DNA from: JAEYFP01 sp047602645
GTDB taxonomy: Bacteria; Bacillota; Clostridia; Lachnospirales; Lachnospiraceae
Assembly (NCBI GenBank): GCA_047602645.1
Contig: JASGGU010000004.1
Span: 1 to 64,000, forward strand
Reading direction: 5' to 3'
DNA length: 64,000 nt
Shown: positions 25,701 through 34,548 of the stretch, in pieces
Position numbering within the stretch: the stretch's first letter is position 1
How the letters are laid out: the number at the start of each line of letters is the position of its first letter
Made by a program: the position numbers and the translations under genes
Notes under the pieces: generated by a model
The model's database searches: none
What the model saw: the letters and a program-made list of their open reading frames with translations, nothing else
Told to the model about the DNA's origin: nothing

Positions 25701-26930
25701 ATGAAAAAGAAGTTACTCAGTGTAATACTCAGTGTTTCTCTCGCAGCGTCCATGCTTGCAGGCTGCGGCAGTGCTGCTCCGGCAGATGAAGCAGTTGTAG
25801 AGGAGCCTGCTGTGGAAGAAGAAGCGGCAGCAGAGGAGGAAGCTCCGGCAGCGGAGGAAGCAGGCGAGGAAGAGAGCGCAGCAGCAACAGGACTTTTTCC
25901 GGCTGTGGCAAAGGAAGATTTAAAGATTGGTGTGATTCATATTACGGATCCGGCAGAAGGCTCAGGATACACTTACACACATGACCTTGGTATTCAGGGG
26001 ATGCAGAAGGCACTTGGTCTTGATGACAGCCAGATCATCAGAAAGAACAACACCTCAGACAGCGACCCGACAGCAATTGAAAACGCAATGTTAGAGTGTA
26101 TCGAGGAAGGTGCTCAGATTATTTTTGCAACGAGCTACGGATACATGGATACATGTGAAAAGCTTGCTGCTGAATATCCGGACGTTATTTTCTCACACGG
26201 CACAGGATATAAGAGCAACGGAGCAAACTTTAACAACTACTTCGGAAGAATCTATCAAGCAAGATATTTATCCGGTATTGCTGCAGGCTTAAAGACAGAG
26301 TCCAACAAGATCGGTTATGTTTCTGCTTTTGGTAAGACACTTTCCGAGACAGGCGGCGGAATTGATGCATTTGCAATGGGTGTTGCTTCCGTAAATCCGG
26401 ATGCGCAGGTATTTGTAAAGGTTACGAACAGCTGGTATGATCCGGAAGGCGAAGCACAGGCAGCACAGGCATTGATCGCAGACGGATGTGACGTACTCGC
26501 TCAGCACTGCGACACACCGAATCCGCAGCTTGCGGCAGAGGAAGCAGGTGTTTACGGCGTTGGTTACAACTCTGATATGAGCAAGGATGCGCCGGCAGCG
26601 GTACTCTGCTCTGTTATGTGGGATTGGTCCGCATACTATACATGGGCTGTAGAACAGGTGATTAACGGCACATGGACAGGAGAGAATTACTTTGGCGGTA
26701 TGACAGAAGGCTTAGTAACACTTTCCGATCTTGCAGACTTTAATGATCCAGAGGCAGCAGCTAAAATCGAAGAAGCAAAGGCAAAAATGCTGGATGGTTC
26801 CTTTAACGTATTCGACGGTGTGATTGAGACAAATGACGGTTCCACAGTCGGCGAAGAAGGCAAGACGCTTGATGATGCAACGATTCAGGGCGGTATTGAC
26901 TGGTATTACAAAAATGTTGTAGAAAAATAA
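25701..26930 (+). CDS. BMP-family nucleoside-binding lipoprotein
   Basis: The 409-residue protein has a lipoprotein signal ending in LAGC, an acidic Ala/Glu linker and a BMP (PnrA-like) domain: GVIHITDPAEGSGYTYTHDLGIQGM, IIFATSYGYMDTCEKLA, FNNYFGRIYQARYLSGIAAGL and IGYVSAFG. Such proteins bind guanosine, inosine or other nucleosides for the ABC importer encoded downstream. The ATG at 25701 is 6 nt from aaggagg; the ATG at 25695 is too close to it. Confidence 0.92.
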   Translation: MKKKLLSVILSVSLAASMLAGCGSAAPADEAVVEEPAVEEEAAAEEEAPAAEEAGEEESAAATGLFPAVAKEDLKIGVIHITDPAEGSGYTYTHDLGIQGMQKALGLDDSQIIRKNNTSDSDPTAIENAMLECIEEGAQIIFATSYGYMDTCEKLAAEYPDVIFSHGTGYKSNGANFNNYFGRIYQARYLSGIAAGLKTESNKIGYVSAFGKTLSETGGGIDAFAMGVASVNPDAQVFVKVTNSWYDPEGEAQAAQALIADGCDVLAQHCDTPNPQLAAEEAGVYGVGYNSDMSKDAPAAVLCSVMWDWSAYYTWAVEQVINGTWTGENYFGGMTEGLVTLSDLADFNDPEAAAKIEEAKAKMLDGSFNVFDGVIETNDGSTVGEEGKTLDDATIQGGIDWYYKNVVEK

Positions 26931-26961
26931 AGCGGAATAGGCAATGGCTATTATTCACAAG

Positions 26962-26995
26962 GGAGTGAACCGGTTGGTTCACTCCTGTTTAATTT
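26962..26995 (+). terminator. Terminator after nucleoside-binding gene
   Basis: A perfect 10-bp stem (GGAGTGAACC 26962-26971 with 26976-26985) with a GGTT tetraloop is followed by TGTTTAATTT. It would make the binding protein more abundant than the membrane part. Confidence 0.75.
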
Positions 26996-27070
26996 CAGGA
27001 AATAATAGGAAAAAATATAACAAAATCAAATTGAAAATAAAAAACAATGTGCTAGTTCTACAAAATCTAT

Positions 27071-27099
27071 TTTATAAGTACAGGTTATTATGATATAAT
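27071..27099 (+). promoter_or_regulatory. Possible promoter of nucleoside ABC ATPase gene
   Basis: A perfect TATAAT (27094-27099) is preceded after 17 bp by the weak -35 TTTATA (27071-27076). Confidence 0.35.
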
Positions 27100-27198
27100 A
27101 GCTAAGAAATTATATTGCGCCGGAGCGAAGCAGAGTGCGCATATATTCATGAAGTGCAACTTCATAATGGAACAAATAAAACAAGGCAGGTGTATCGG

Positions 27199-28728
27199 AT
27201 GGGTGAAAAACCAGACAATTGTGCAATTGAGTGCCAGGGAATCACGAAGACCTTTGGTTCCGTCGTTGCAAACGACAAAATCAATCTTCAGGTAAATTAT
27301 GGGGAGATTCTTGCACTGCTCGGAGAGAATGGCTCCGGCAAGACGACATTGATGAATATGCTGTCGGGTATTTATCACCCTGATGAAGGAAATATCCTTT
27401 TGGATGGCGGGGCGGTCTGCATCAATTCTCCGCTTGATGCGGCGGCGCTCGGCATCGGCATGATCCATCAGCACTTCAAGCTTGTGGATGTACATAGTGC
27501 GATGGATAACATCGTTCTTGGAACAAGGGAAAAGCGTCTGAGTCCAAAGGTGCTCAAAAATAAAATACTGGATATCAGCAGTCGTTTCGGACTGGAGGTA
27601 GTACCGGAAAAGAAAATTTATGATATGTCGGTCAGTGAGAAGCAGACCATAGAAATATTAAAGGTGCTGTACCGCGGAGCAAAAATTTTGATTTTAGATG
27701 AGCCGACCGCGGTTCTGACGCCGCAGGAGACAGAAAAGCTGTTTGCAATTCTGAAAAAAATGCGCGATGAAGGCAGCGCGATCATCATTATTACCCATAA
27801 ATTAAATGAAGTGCTTGCGATCAGCGACCGTGTCACAATTCTCAGAAAGGGAAAGAGCATTGACACTGTCATTACAAAGGAAACTGATGAAAAACAGTTA
27901 ACGGAGCTGATGGTAGGCCGTCCGGTCAGCCTTTCTATCGAAAGACCTGAGACAGAAAAAATAGAAGATGTTCTTTCTGTATCGAATTTGAGTCTGATCC
28001 GACATGATGGTACAAGCGCACTTTCGGGTGTCTCTTTTACGATAAACGGCGGCGAGATACTGGGGATTGCGGGTGTTGCCGGCAGCGGACAGAAGGAATT
28101 GTGTGAGGCGATAGCCGGATTGATGCCGATAGCCGGCGGCTCTATTTTATATAAAGGCGGCGATATTGTCGGAAAATCTCCTGCAGAAATCATCGAAATG
28201 GGAATCAGCATGAGTTTTGTACCGGAGGATCGGCTTGGCATGGGCCTTGTAGCTTCGATGGGGATGACGGATAACATGCTTTTAAAAAGTTATAAAAATG
28301 CAAAGGGTATGTTCCTTGATAGAAAGCCGGCAAAGGAGCTTGCGGAGCGGCTCGTTAAAAAGCTGGAAATCATAACGCCGAATACGGAGACACCGGTCAG
28401 GATGCTTTCCGGAGGGAATGTGCAGAAGGTGCTTTTAGGGCGTGAAATTGAATCAAGGCCAAATGTGTTGATTACGGCTTATCCGGTCAGAGGGCTTGAT
28501 ATCAACTCCTCGTATGTTGTATATAATTTGCTGAACCAGCAGAAAAAGGAACAGGTAGCAGTCTTATTTGTCGGCGAGGATCTTGATGTACTGCTGGAGC
28601 TTTCCGACAGAATTATGGTGCTTTGCCACGGTGAGGTGACCGGCATTGTGGATGCAAAAACTGCGACAAAGGAAGAGATCGGCTTATTGATGACGGGAGC
28701 AGGGATGGAGGTGGCTGAGCATGCTTAA
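27199..28728 (+). CDS. Nucleoside ABC transporter ATP-binding protein (two NBDs)
   Basis: The ATG at 27199 follows gcaggtg, and an upstream extension of 28 residues lacks similarity. The 509-residue protein joins two nucleotide-binding domains. The first has GENGSGKTT, VSEKQTIEILKVL and ILDEPTAVLTPQE. The second is degenerate (GVAGSGQKE and a signature LSGGNVQKV followed by TAYPVRGLD), as in NupO/RbsA-type proteins, where one site hydrolyses ATP. It powers the importer with the two permeases that follow, and the next start overlaps its end by 8 bp. Confidence 0.93.
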   Translation: MGEKPDNCAIECQGITKTFGSVVANDKINLQVNYGEILALLGENGSGKTTLMNMLSGIYHPDEGNILLDGGAVCINSPLDAAALGIGMIHQHFKLVDVHSAMDNIVLGTREKRLSPKVLKNKILDISSRFGLEVVPEKKIYDMSVSEKQTIEILKVLYRGAKILILDEPTAVLTPQETEKLFAILKKMRDEGSAIIIITHKLNEVLAISDRVTILRKGKSIDTVITKETDEKQLTELMVGRPVSLSIERPETEKIEDVLSVSNLSLIRHDGTSALSGVSFTINGGEILGIAGVAGSGQKELCEAIAGLMPIAGGSILYKGGDIVGKSPAEIIEMGISMSFVPEDRLGMGLVASMGMTDNMLLKSYKNAKGMFLDRKPAKELAERLVKKLEIITPNTETPVRMLSGGNVQKVLLGREIESRPNVLITAYPVRGLDINSSYVVYNLLNQQKKEQVAVLFVGEDLDVLLELSDRIMVLCHGEVTGIVDAKTATKEEIGLLMTGAGMEVAEHA

Positions 28729-29827
28729 TACGAATGTGGCTGTAAAGTGCAGCGACCCGCTTCTAAGAACTGTCAAGCGGACAGAGCTTTCACAGAAAAA
28801 AGCGACAATTCTCAGGCTGACCGCACTGCTGCTGGCATTGATTGCAGGGGGTATTTTTCTGCTAGGAATGGGATATAACCCTTTCGTGATTTATGCAACG
28901 ATCGTTTCCGGCGCATTTCGAAGTAAAATCGCTATTCAGGGTACGATAAAAATTATGATTCCGCTGTTCATTGCTTCTCTCGGTGTGACGCTTGCTTTTA
29001 AGATGCAGTTTTGGAATATCGGTGCGGAGGGGCAGATTATTGTGGGCGGTATTTTTGCTTCCTATTTTGCCTTGTTTCATTCGGACTGGCCTAGATTCGT
29101 GCTGATCCTGGTTATGCTGGCCGCGGGTGTCATCGGCGGTGGCTTATGGGGGTTGATTCCGGCATTTTTTAAAGCAAAATATAACACAAATGAAACTCTG
29201 TTTACATTGATGCTGAATTATATTGCTTTATATATTATTTCATATTTGCGGGATGGACCGTGGAGAGATCCGGCAAATCCCGGGTTTGCCAAAATCGCGA
29301 CGTTCGTTCCGAATGCGCAGCTGCCGAAGCTGTTTGGTGTACAGATCGGATGGGTATTTGCATTAATTATTTTTGTATTTGTTTTTATCTATTTAAAATA
29401 TACAAAACAGGGCTTTGAAATCAGTGTCGTGGGTTCTTCTCATGCGACAGCCTCCTATGCAGGCATGAATGTCAGAAAAATTATTCTGCGGACTGTATTT
29501 TTATCGGGTGCTGTTTGCGGCGTTGCCGGAATGACACAGGCGGGCGGCTCAGATTTAACGCTTGCAGCGGGTATTGCTGGAGGTGTCGGATTCACGGCGA
29601 TCATCGTATCGTGGCTCGGCAATCTGAATCCCATGACAATCATGGTTATTTCATTGCTGTTCAGCGTTCTGGAAAAGGGGAGCAGCGTGATACAGTCCTC
29701 CTTTGGTCTGTCCACAGACTGTTCGGACGTTTTACAGGGAATTATCCTGTTTTTCGTATTGGCATGTGAATTCTTTATCAGATATCGGTTTGTATTTCGC
29801 CAAAAAAGTCAGGGAGGTGCGGCATAA
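28721..29827 (+). CDS. Nucleoside ABC transporter permease (NupP-like)
   Basis: The 368-residue membrane protein of the branched-chain/ribose permease fold has about ten helices. Recognisable parts are MQFWNIGAEGQIIVGGIFASYFAL and NETLFTLMLNYIALYIISYLRDGPWRDP, typical of YufP/NupP permeases of nucleoside importers. It overlaps the ATPase gene by 8 bp and the second permease by one base. Confidence 0.92.
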   Translation: MLNTNVAVKCSDPLLRTVKRTELSQKKATILRLTALLLALIAGGIFLLGMGYNPFVIYATIVSGAFRSKIAIQGTIKIMIPLFIASLGVTLAFKMQFWNIGAEGQIIVGGIFASYFALFHSDWPRFVLILVMLAAGVIGGGLWGLIPAFFKAKYNTNETLFTLMLNYIALYIISYLRDGPWRDPANPGFAKIATFVPNAQLPKLFGVQIGWVFALIIFVFVFIYLKYTKQGFEISVVGSSHATASYAGMNVRKIILRTVFLSGAVCGVAGMTQAGGSDLTLAAGIAGGVGFTAIIVSWLGNLNPMTIMVISLLFSVLEKGSSVIQSSFGLSTDCSDVLQGIILFFVLACEFFIRYRFVFRQKSQGGAA

Positions 29828-30783
29828 TGGATTTTATATTAAAATTTTTAGTTGCGGCAGTGCTCGCGGGAACTCCGTTATTGTTCGGTACACTCGGTGA
29901 AATCATGAATGAGCGCGTCGGACACTTAAACCTGGGCGTGGAAGGAATGATGTCGCTCGGAGCCGTTGCCGGCTTTATGGTAGGCTACAAGACAGATAAT
30001 TTTGTACTGGCCATGATTGCGGCATTTGCGGCAGGCGCTCTGGGTGCAGCAATTTATGCATTGCTGACGGTGACTTTTATGGCGAATCAGACTGTCACCG
30101 GCTTGACGCTTACGATATTCGGAATCGGTCTTACGAACTTTATCGGTTACTATTTCCTCGGACTTTCCGAGGAGGGTACGATGAAGCTTCCGGCGGGTAT
30201 CACGGCGCAGATGCGCAGTATTCATATCCCTGTTTTAAGTGATATACCTGTCATCGGCCCGCTATTGTTCTCCTATAATCCGTTTGTTTATATTGGAGTG
30301 GTAATCGCACTGCTGTTAGGTTTTTATTATTATCGGACAAAGCTTGGCCTGAATGTACGTTCCATCGGAGAAAATCCTGCCTCCGCAGATGCAGCAGGCA
30401 TCAATGTGACAAAGTGGAAATATATAAATATCATCGTGGGAGGCGGCATTTGCGGTATTGGCGGTGCCTATACAATCATGATCACAAACGGCGGCGTATG
30501 GATCAGCAACTGTGTAGGCGGTCTCGGCTGGATCGCTGTAGCCCTCGTCATCTTTGCCACCTGGAAGCCGGTCAACGCGATCTTCGGATCATTGGCATTT
30601 GGTGCAATGAGAATCTTGAAGTATTATGTAAACAAAGAAATTATTCCGATTCCGGATGCATTCTATGATATGCTCCCTTTTATTATTACAGCGGTAATTT
30701 TGGTCGTTGTATCAATACGTCAGAATAAAGAAAAATCGCAGCCCGCCTATTGCGGAAGCAACTACTTCCGCGAAGAACGATAA
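29827..30783 (+). CDS. Nucleoside ABC transporter permease (NupQ-like)
   Basis: The 318-residue second permease has the family block GEIMNERVGHLNLGVEGMMSLGAVAGF and, near the end, GGLGWIAVALVIFATWKPVNAIFGSLAFG. The TAATG overlap couples it to the first permease. The gene ends 10 bp before a very long hairpin terminator. Confidence 0.92.
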   Translation: MDFILKFLVAAVLAGTPLLFGTLGEIMNERVGHLNLGVEGMMSLGAVAGFMVGYKTDNFVLAMIAAFAAGALGAAIYALLTVTFMANQTVTGLTLTIFGIGLTNFIGYYFLGLSEEGTMKLPAGITAQMRSIHIPVLSDIPVIGPLLFSYNPFVYIGVVIALLLGFYYYRTKLGLNVRSIGENPASADAAGINVTKWKYINIIVGGGICGIGGAYTIMITNGGVWISNCVGGLGWIAVALVIFATWKPVNAIFGSLAFGAMRILKYYVNKEIIPIPDAFYDMLPFIITAVILVVVSIRQNKEKSQPAYCGSNYFREER

Positions 30784-30792
30784 GAAACGGAA

Positions 30793-30858
30793 ACTGCATC
30801 AAAAAAGAAGAATGGCATCGTGCTTGCACGAACTGCCATTCTTCTTTTTTGATGCAGT
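30793..30858. terminator. 66-nt hairpin terminator, bidirectional
   Basis: A 25-bp perfect outer stem starts ACTGCATCAAAAAAG, continues as an inner TCGTGC/GCACGA stem with a two-base bulge, and has a TT apex. A and T runs inside the arms let it act on both strands, serving the nucleoside operon and the convergent SH3 gene. A second short hairpin (GCGTTGC/GCAACGC) follows at about 30863-30881. The arm ends TGCATC/GATGCA recur in the tandem repeat downstream. Confidence 0.7.
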
Positions 30859-30957
30859 GAGCGTTGCGAGGAGCAACGCGAGTGAGAAATGCTTTGTATT
30901 TCGAACTTTCCGTCACAACCTAAATTATTGAACCAACAAACTTCCACCCCATACCTC

Positions 30958-31290
30958 TGCATCCAGTGTGCAAAGCACACGTCGATGCAGTCAAAACCCT
31001 ACCTAAAAAGCCTCACTACCCAACTTCGCCCTGCATCCAGTGTGCAAAGCACACGTCGATGCAATCAAAACCCTACCTAAAAAGCCCCACTACCCAACCT
31101 CGCCCTGCATCCAGTGTGCAAAGCACACGTCGATGCAATCAAAACCCTACCTAAAAAGCCCCACTACCCAACCTCGCCCTGCATCCAGAGCGCGAAGCGC
31201 GCATCGATGCAGTCAAAACCCTACCTGACAAGCCCCATTACCAACCCAACACCCCGCATCCAGTGTGCTTCGCACACGCCGATGCCGATA
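30958..31290. repeat. Five tandem 74-bp units, each with a palindrome
   Basis: Units begin at 30958, 31032, 31106, 31180 and 31255. Each has a 32-nt palindrome (outer arms TGCATC/GATGCA, inner GTGTGC/GCACAC, 3-nt loop) followed by a conserved 42-nt C-rich, G-poor linker. Units 1-3 have identical palindromes. Unit 4 changes one inner pair from T-A to C-G on both arms, and unit 5 changes the loop and one outer base. The unit length is not a multiple of three, so the array is not coding. It fills most of the 518-nt gap between the nucleoside operon and the SH3 gene. Confidence 0.85.
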
Positions 31291-31301
31291 CAAACCCACA
31301 A

Positions 31302-32357
31302 TCAATGCGTATTATTATAAAGCGTTCTCAATTCATCCCCGGTATGATGACTGATCATTTCCTCAGCCTGTCCCGTGTAATCCCAATAGGACAGGAAATA
31401 ATTCCACTCAGTCCTTGTGAACACAGTTGTCACACCATTCTTGTCCGTAAAGGGTACCCCAGCCGCAGCTTGTGCCGCCGCAGCAGCAGCTGACTGTGCC
31501 TGCGCCGCTTCAAGAGCCGCAGCCTGTGCCGCTGTTGCCGATGCCGCAGCGTCTGCCTGCGCCTGTGCATCAGCTGCTGCCGTATCTGCCGGTGTACTCG
31601 TGGACTCTGATGCCGCTGCGGTTTCCTCAGCCGTCTTTTTCTTTTCCTCGGCTTCTTTTTCCGCCTGTTCCTTCGCCTGTTGGATCTCTTCCTCAGTCGT
31701 CACCTGTAAATATTCGGATTTCATATAAGCTTCTGTACCGTTGTAATCGATTTTGCTCCATCCGTCTTCCGTTTGTTCGGTTCTCGTAAAGGAATCTCCC
31801 TTCTTGCAAGTAGCCAGAACCTCGCCATCTGTAGTTGGTGTTGCACGAATTCTCACATTGTCAGTCGCAATCACAAGCTCTGTTGCATTTGCAGCAGCTT
31901 CTGCCTCGGCGGCAGCCTGTGCTTCGGCAGCGGCCTGAGCCTCGGCTTCCGCCTGAGCCTGTGCTTCGGCAGCGGCCTTTGCAGCCTGATCGACAATGTT
32001 AAATGTCAAATAATTGCTTTCCACGTCGGATTTCTTCACACAAACAGTCACGGTACCCTCTGAAACGGTATGCAGCACAGCCTGTCCATCCGCTGCATCC
32101 GAAGCAGAAAACGTAGCGGCGGTGTTATCAATCACGTACTCCAGTGATTTTAAACTGGCCTTCTCAGGATCGGCTGTGATCGTTAACGTGTAATCCGTGT
32201 TGATATCCAGCTCCTGTTCGGTAAAATCCGGTGAAAGCGTGAGTGAATCCAACCCTGATGTTACTGTCCTGACTATAAAGAACAGGGCGACAATAAGTAC
32301 CAGAAACGCTATAACAGCCGCCAAAATGATGATTCTAAAACGATTTCTTCTTTTCAT
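31302..32357 (-). CDS. Membrane-anchored SH3-domain protein with Ala-rich coiled coil
   Basis: The start at 32357 (MKRRNRFRI) follows ggagtgtgg on the minus strand. The 351-residue protein has a basic N-terminus, one membrane helix (about 8-32), an extracellular Ig-like region (to about 125), an Ala/Gln/Glu-rich helix of repeated AQAEAEAQ type, and a bacterial SH3 domain (ATDNVRIRATPTTDGEVLATCKKGD...YLQV). A second Ala/Glu/Gln-rich stretch and a 45-residue tail rich in aromatic residues follow. SH3 domains of this type bind cell-wall peptides, so an envelope role is inferred. No enzyme domain is visible. Confidence 0.75.
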   Translation of the reverse strand: MKRRNRFRIIILAAVIAFLVLIVALFFIVRTVTSGLDSLTLSPDFTEQELDINTDYTLTITADPEKASLKSLEYVIDNTAATFSASDAADGQAVLHTVSEGTVTVCVKKSDVESNYLTFNIVDQAAKAAAEAQAQAEAEAQAAAEAQAAAEAEAAANATELVIATDNVRIRATPTTDGEVLATCKKGDSFTRTEQTEDGWSKIDYNGTEAYMKSEYLQVTTEEEIQQAKEQAEKEAEEKKKTAEETAAASESTSTPADTAAADAQAQADAAASATAAQAAALEAAQAQSAAAAAAQAAAGVPFTDKNGVTTVFTRTEWNYFLSYWDYTGQAEEMISHHTGDELRTLYNNTH

Positions 32358-32474
32358 AATTCCACACTCCAATTTAAATAGCATAATAAAATAGCCTAAC
32401 AATCTTTAATATCATACCACAAAAATGACAAAATAAAAAGTTATTTTAATCTTAAGGTTCGGTGATGATAATCA

Positions 32475-32503
32475 TTGACAAGATGCGACAAAGTTCGTAT
32501 TCT
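32475..32503 (+). promoter_or_regulatory. Promoter of YczE-like gene
   Basis: TTGACA (32475-32480) and TATTCT (32498-32503) are 17 bp apart, 67 bp before the start codon. Confidence 0.55.
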
Positions 32504-32569
32504 GTATGATGGAACTGAAAACGGCTGAAAATCTGCCAGAAAGCCATAAAATGTGGAGAGGTAGCAGTT

Positions 32570-33196
32570 ATGAATTTTATAAAAAGATGTGCGGTACTGA
32601 TTGCGGGGATTATTATCGTATCGTTTGGAACGGCTCTGACTGTTCGGGCTGCGATCGGTGTCGGTGCTTATGACGCGATGGCACTGAGTCTTTCCTATAT
32701 TACAGGTATTAAAGTAGGGACGCTTTCAATGGTTACAAACGGGACGTGTATTTTGCTGCAATTGCTGATTGAAAGGCGGAAATTTAAACCGATCCAGCTT
32801 TTGCAGGTCGGACTTGTGCTGCTGCAGGGCACTGTCGTCAACTTTTTTGTTTATACGGTATTTCAAGGCTGGAAAATTGAGCATTATCTTGTACGGATTC
32901 CGGTGCTGGCAGTCGGTTATATTACAATTGCATTTGGGATCGCGCTCATCATGCGAAGTGATATTATCAGAAATCCGCTCGAGGGAGTCTGCCAGCTGAT
33001 CGCTGATAAGCGCGGCAAACCGATGGGAAGACTTAGACAGCAGTGGGATATTGCCTTTGTTCTTATCGCCTTGTCACTGTCATTTTTCTCCGGCACGAAT
33101 TTTACAATCAGAGAAGGGACGATCCTTGGGATGCTGCTGTTTGGGCCATTCCTCGATTTGTTTCTTCATAAGAAAGACCTTGTTACGTTGCAGTAG
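32570..33196 (+). CDS. YczE/YyaS/YitT-like membrane protein
   Basis: The 208-residue protein has about five membrane helices and the family pattern at the start (GIIIVSFGTALTVRAAIGVGAYDAMALSLSYITGIKVGTLSMVTNG). YczE-type proteins are widespread in Firmicutes and their function is not established. It is transcribed alone, with its own promoter and terminator. Confidence 0.75.
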   Translation: MNFIKRCAVLIAGIIIVSFGTALTVRAAIGVGAYDAMALSLSYITGIKVGTLSMVTNGTCILLQLLIERRKFKPIQLLQVGLVLLQGTVVNFFVYTVFQGWKIEHYLVRIPVLAVGYITIAFGIALIMRSDIIRNPLEGVCQLIADKRGKPMGRLRQQWDIAFVLIALSLSFFSGTNFTIREGTILGMLLFGPFLDLFLHKKDLVTLQ

Positions 33197-33248
33197 TAAG
33201 GTTATTGATGAATCCAGTCGTTAAAAAATCTATGATAAAATACAACAG

Positions 33249-33280
33249 CCTCTGCCAATAAATATGGCAGGGGTTTTATT
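33249..33280 (+). terminator. Terminator after YczE-like gene
   Basis: An 8-bp stem (CCTCTGCC 33249-33256 with GGCAGGGG 33266-33273, one G-T pair) with a 9-nt loop is followed by TTTTATT. Confidence 0.7.
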
Positions 33281-33317
33281 GTGTACAATAACGTTGACAT
33301 AAAATGCGAAAAAATAG

Positions 33318-33346
33318 TTGACATGATTCAGATAACATAGTAGAAT
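33318..33346 (+). promoter_or_regulatory. Promoter of TetR-family gene
   Basis: A perfect TTGACA (33318-33323) and TAGAAT (33341-33346) are exactly 17 bp apart. The -10 box lies in the first unit of the 13-bp tandem repeat. Confidence 0.65.
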
Positions 33347-33431
33347 AACATTGTTATATAACTTAGATGTGTAACTAAGATACGTAACATAGATACATAA
33401 CGTAGATATGTAACTTTGATATATAACGGGG
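33334..33431. repeat. Seven tandem 13-bp repeats between promoter and TetR gene
   Basis: Units start at 33334, 33347, 33360, 33373, 33386, 33399 and 33412, with a partial eighth at 33425. The consensus is AACNTAGATANRT: the AAC start is invariant and the inner TAGAT is mostly kept. They run from the -10 box through the leader, ending 46 bp before the TetR start. Likely roles are operator sites for that regulator or an expandable phase-variable spacer. Confidence 0.8.
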
Positions 33432-33476
33432 TTATTTAATGTTCTTGCTATATGGGGAGCAGACAGGGAGATTGGC

Positions 33477-34046
33477 ATGCCTCCACGGGAGAAGGTTTCG
33501 AAGGAACAAGTGCTGAAAACAGCATTTGAAATGACAAGAGAGCATGGCTTCGAGGAGCTGACGGCAAGAAAGCTTGCAGAAAAACTGGGTAGTTCTACAC
33601 AGCCTATTTTTCGCGCCTATGAGAACATGGAAATGCTGAAAAAAGACCTGTTTTTTAAAAGTGCCGAATTTTTTTCTGACTATATGTTAAAAAAAAGGAG
33701 CGGCTCCATACCGGCTTATCTTGCCATGGGGATGGCCTATATTGAACTGGCACAGACCGAACGCCATTTATTCAAGCTGCTTGCTGCAATAGACGATTAT
33801 GAAACTGATACAATCCATGAGTTTTTACAGCAGGGAGATTGTGAGGAATTACTGGAAAAGCTGCCGGATGCAAAGGAATTAAACGCAGACAAAAAAAAGG
33901 AATTATTTTTGATGGTTTGGATGTTTACCCATGGCGTTGCGACAATGGTGACGAGCAGACGGGTAACACTTTCGGAAAAAGAAATCAAGCGGTTGCTTTT
34001 AAAAGCTTATGAAGGGTTTGTAACCGTGCAAAAAGGGGAAAAGTAG
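33477..34046 (+). CDS. TetR/AcrR-family regulator
   Basis: The 189-residue protein has an N-terminal HTH (SKEQVLKTAFEMTREHGFEELTARKLAEKLGSSTQPIFRAYENMEMLKKDLF) and a C-terminal helical ligand domain with MVWMFTHGVATMVTS, as in the WHG-type C-domain. The start follows a gggag site at short distance (ggcatg). The 13-bp repeats just upstream are candidate autoregulatory sites. A small membrane protein follows after 42 nt and may be in the same transcript. Confidence 0.85.
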   Translation: MPPREKVSKEQVLKTAFEMTREHGFEELTARKLAEKLGSSTQPIFRAYENMEMLKKDLFFKSAEFFSDYMLKKRSGSIPAYLAMGMAYIELAQTERHLFKLLAAIDDYETDTIHEFLQQGDCEELLEKLPDAKELNADKKKELFLMVWMFTHGVATMVTSRRVTLSEKEIKRLLLKAYEGFVTVQKGEK

Positions 34047-34088
34047 ATTACCGTATGTACAAAAGAAACATGCAATGGAGGGATTGCA

Positions 34089-34406
34089 GTGACGAGTGCA
34101 CAGCGTAAACGAATCAAAATGAAGAAAAGATTCAGGCGAAACGTGAAAAAGACGATCAGGTATATCCTGTTTGCACCGGGAAAGCTTCCGAAGATACGAG
34201 TGCAAATGCTGGAGCAGGTTATCAAATTCTGTGAGGCGAGCGGAGTCATGTTTGTGATTTCTCTTCTTGCGCACCTGCTGAATCCGGATCAGGTCAATAC
34301 GGTGCTTAGCATCGTATCAGCAGCGGTATTTTTCCTGTTGCTTCTGATTATTAAGCTGGAGCATTATCAGGAAATTTTGGAACGTCAGGAATATTCCGGT
34401 GGATAG
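34089..34406 (+). CDS. Small membrane protein of unknown function
   Basis: The start is a GTG at 34089, 5 nt from ggaggga. The 105-residue product has a very basic N-terminus (QRKRIKMKKRFRRNVKK) and two hydrophobic segments (about residues 52-66 and 70-90). I do not recognise the family. The gene follows the TetR regulator by 42 nt in the same direction, so it may be its target. Confidence 0.6.
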   Translation: MTSAQRKRIKMKKRFRRNVKKTIRYILFAPGKLPKIRVQMLEQVIKFCEASGVMFVISLLAHLLNPDQVNTVLSIVSAAVFFLLLLIIKLEHYQEILERQEYSGG

Positions 34407-34548
34407 GCTGATAAATTGATAGTAACTATTTGAAATAATAAGCAGTTTCATTGACGGCGCAAAAAGGGGCGCGCTGCCAATCAAAAGAACATGCACATAA
34501 GTGCAAAAATGCGCATAATTGCGCAAGGGGAAGATTTTACATAAAGAA

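Noticed and set aside
30958..31290. Possible CRISPR array because of regular palindromic repeats
   Set aside because: The segments between palindromes are conserved rather than unique, there are only five units of 74-75 bp, and no cas gene is near.
30889..31320. Series of overlapping small open frames of about 62 codons on the plus strand
   Set aside because: They come from the 74-bp repeat read in shifting frames, have no ribosome sites and no recognisable protein pattern.
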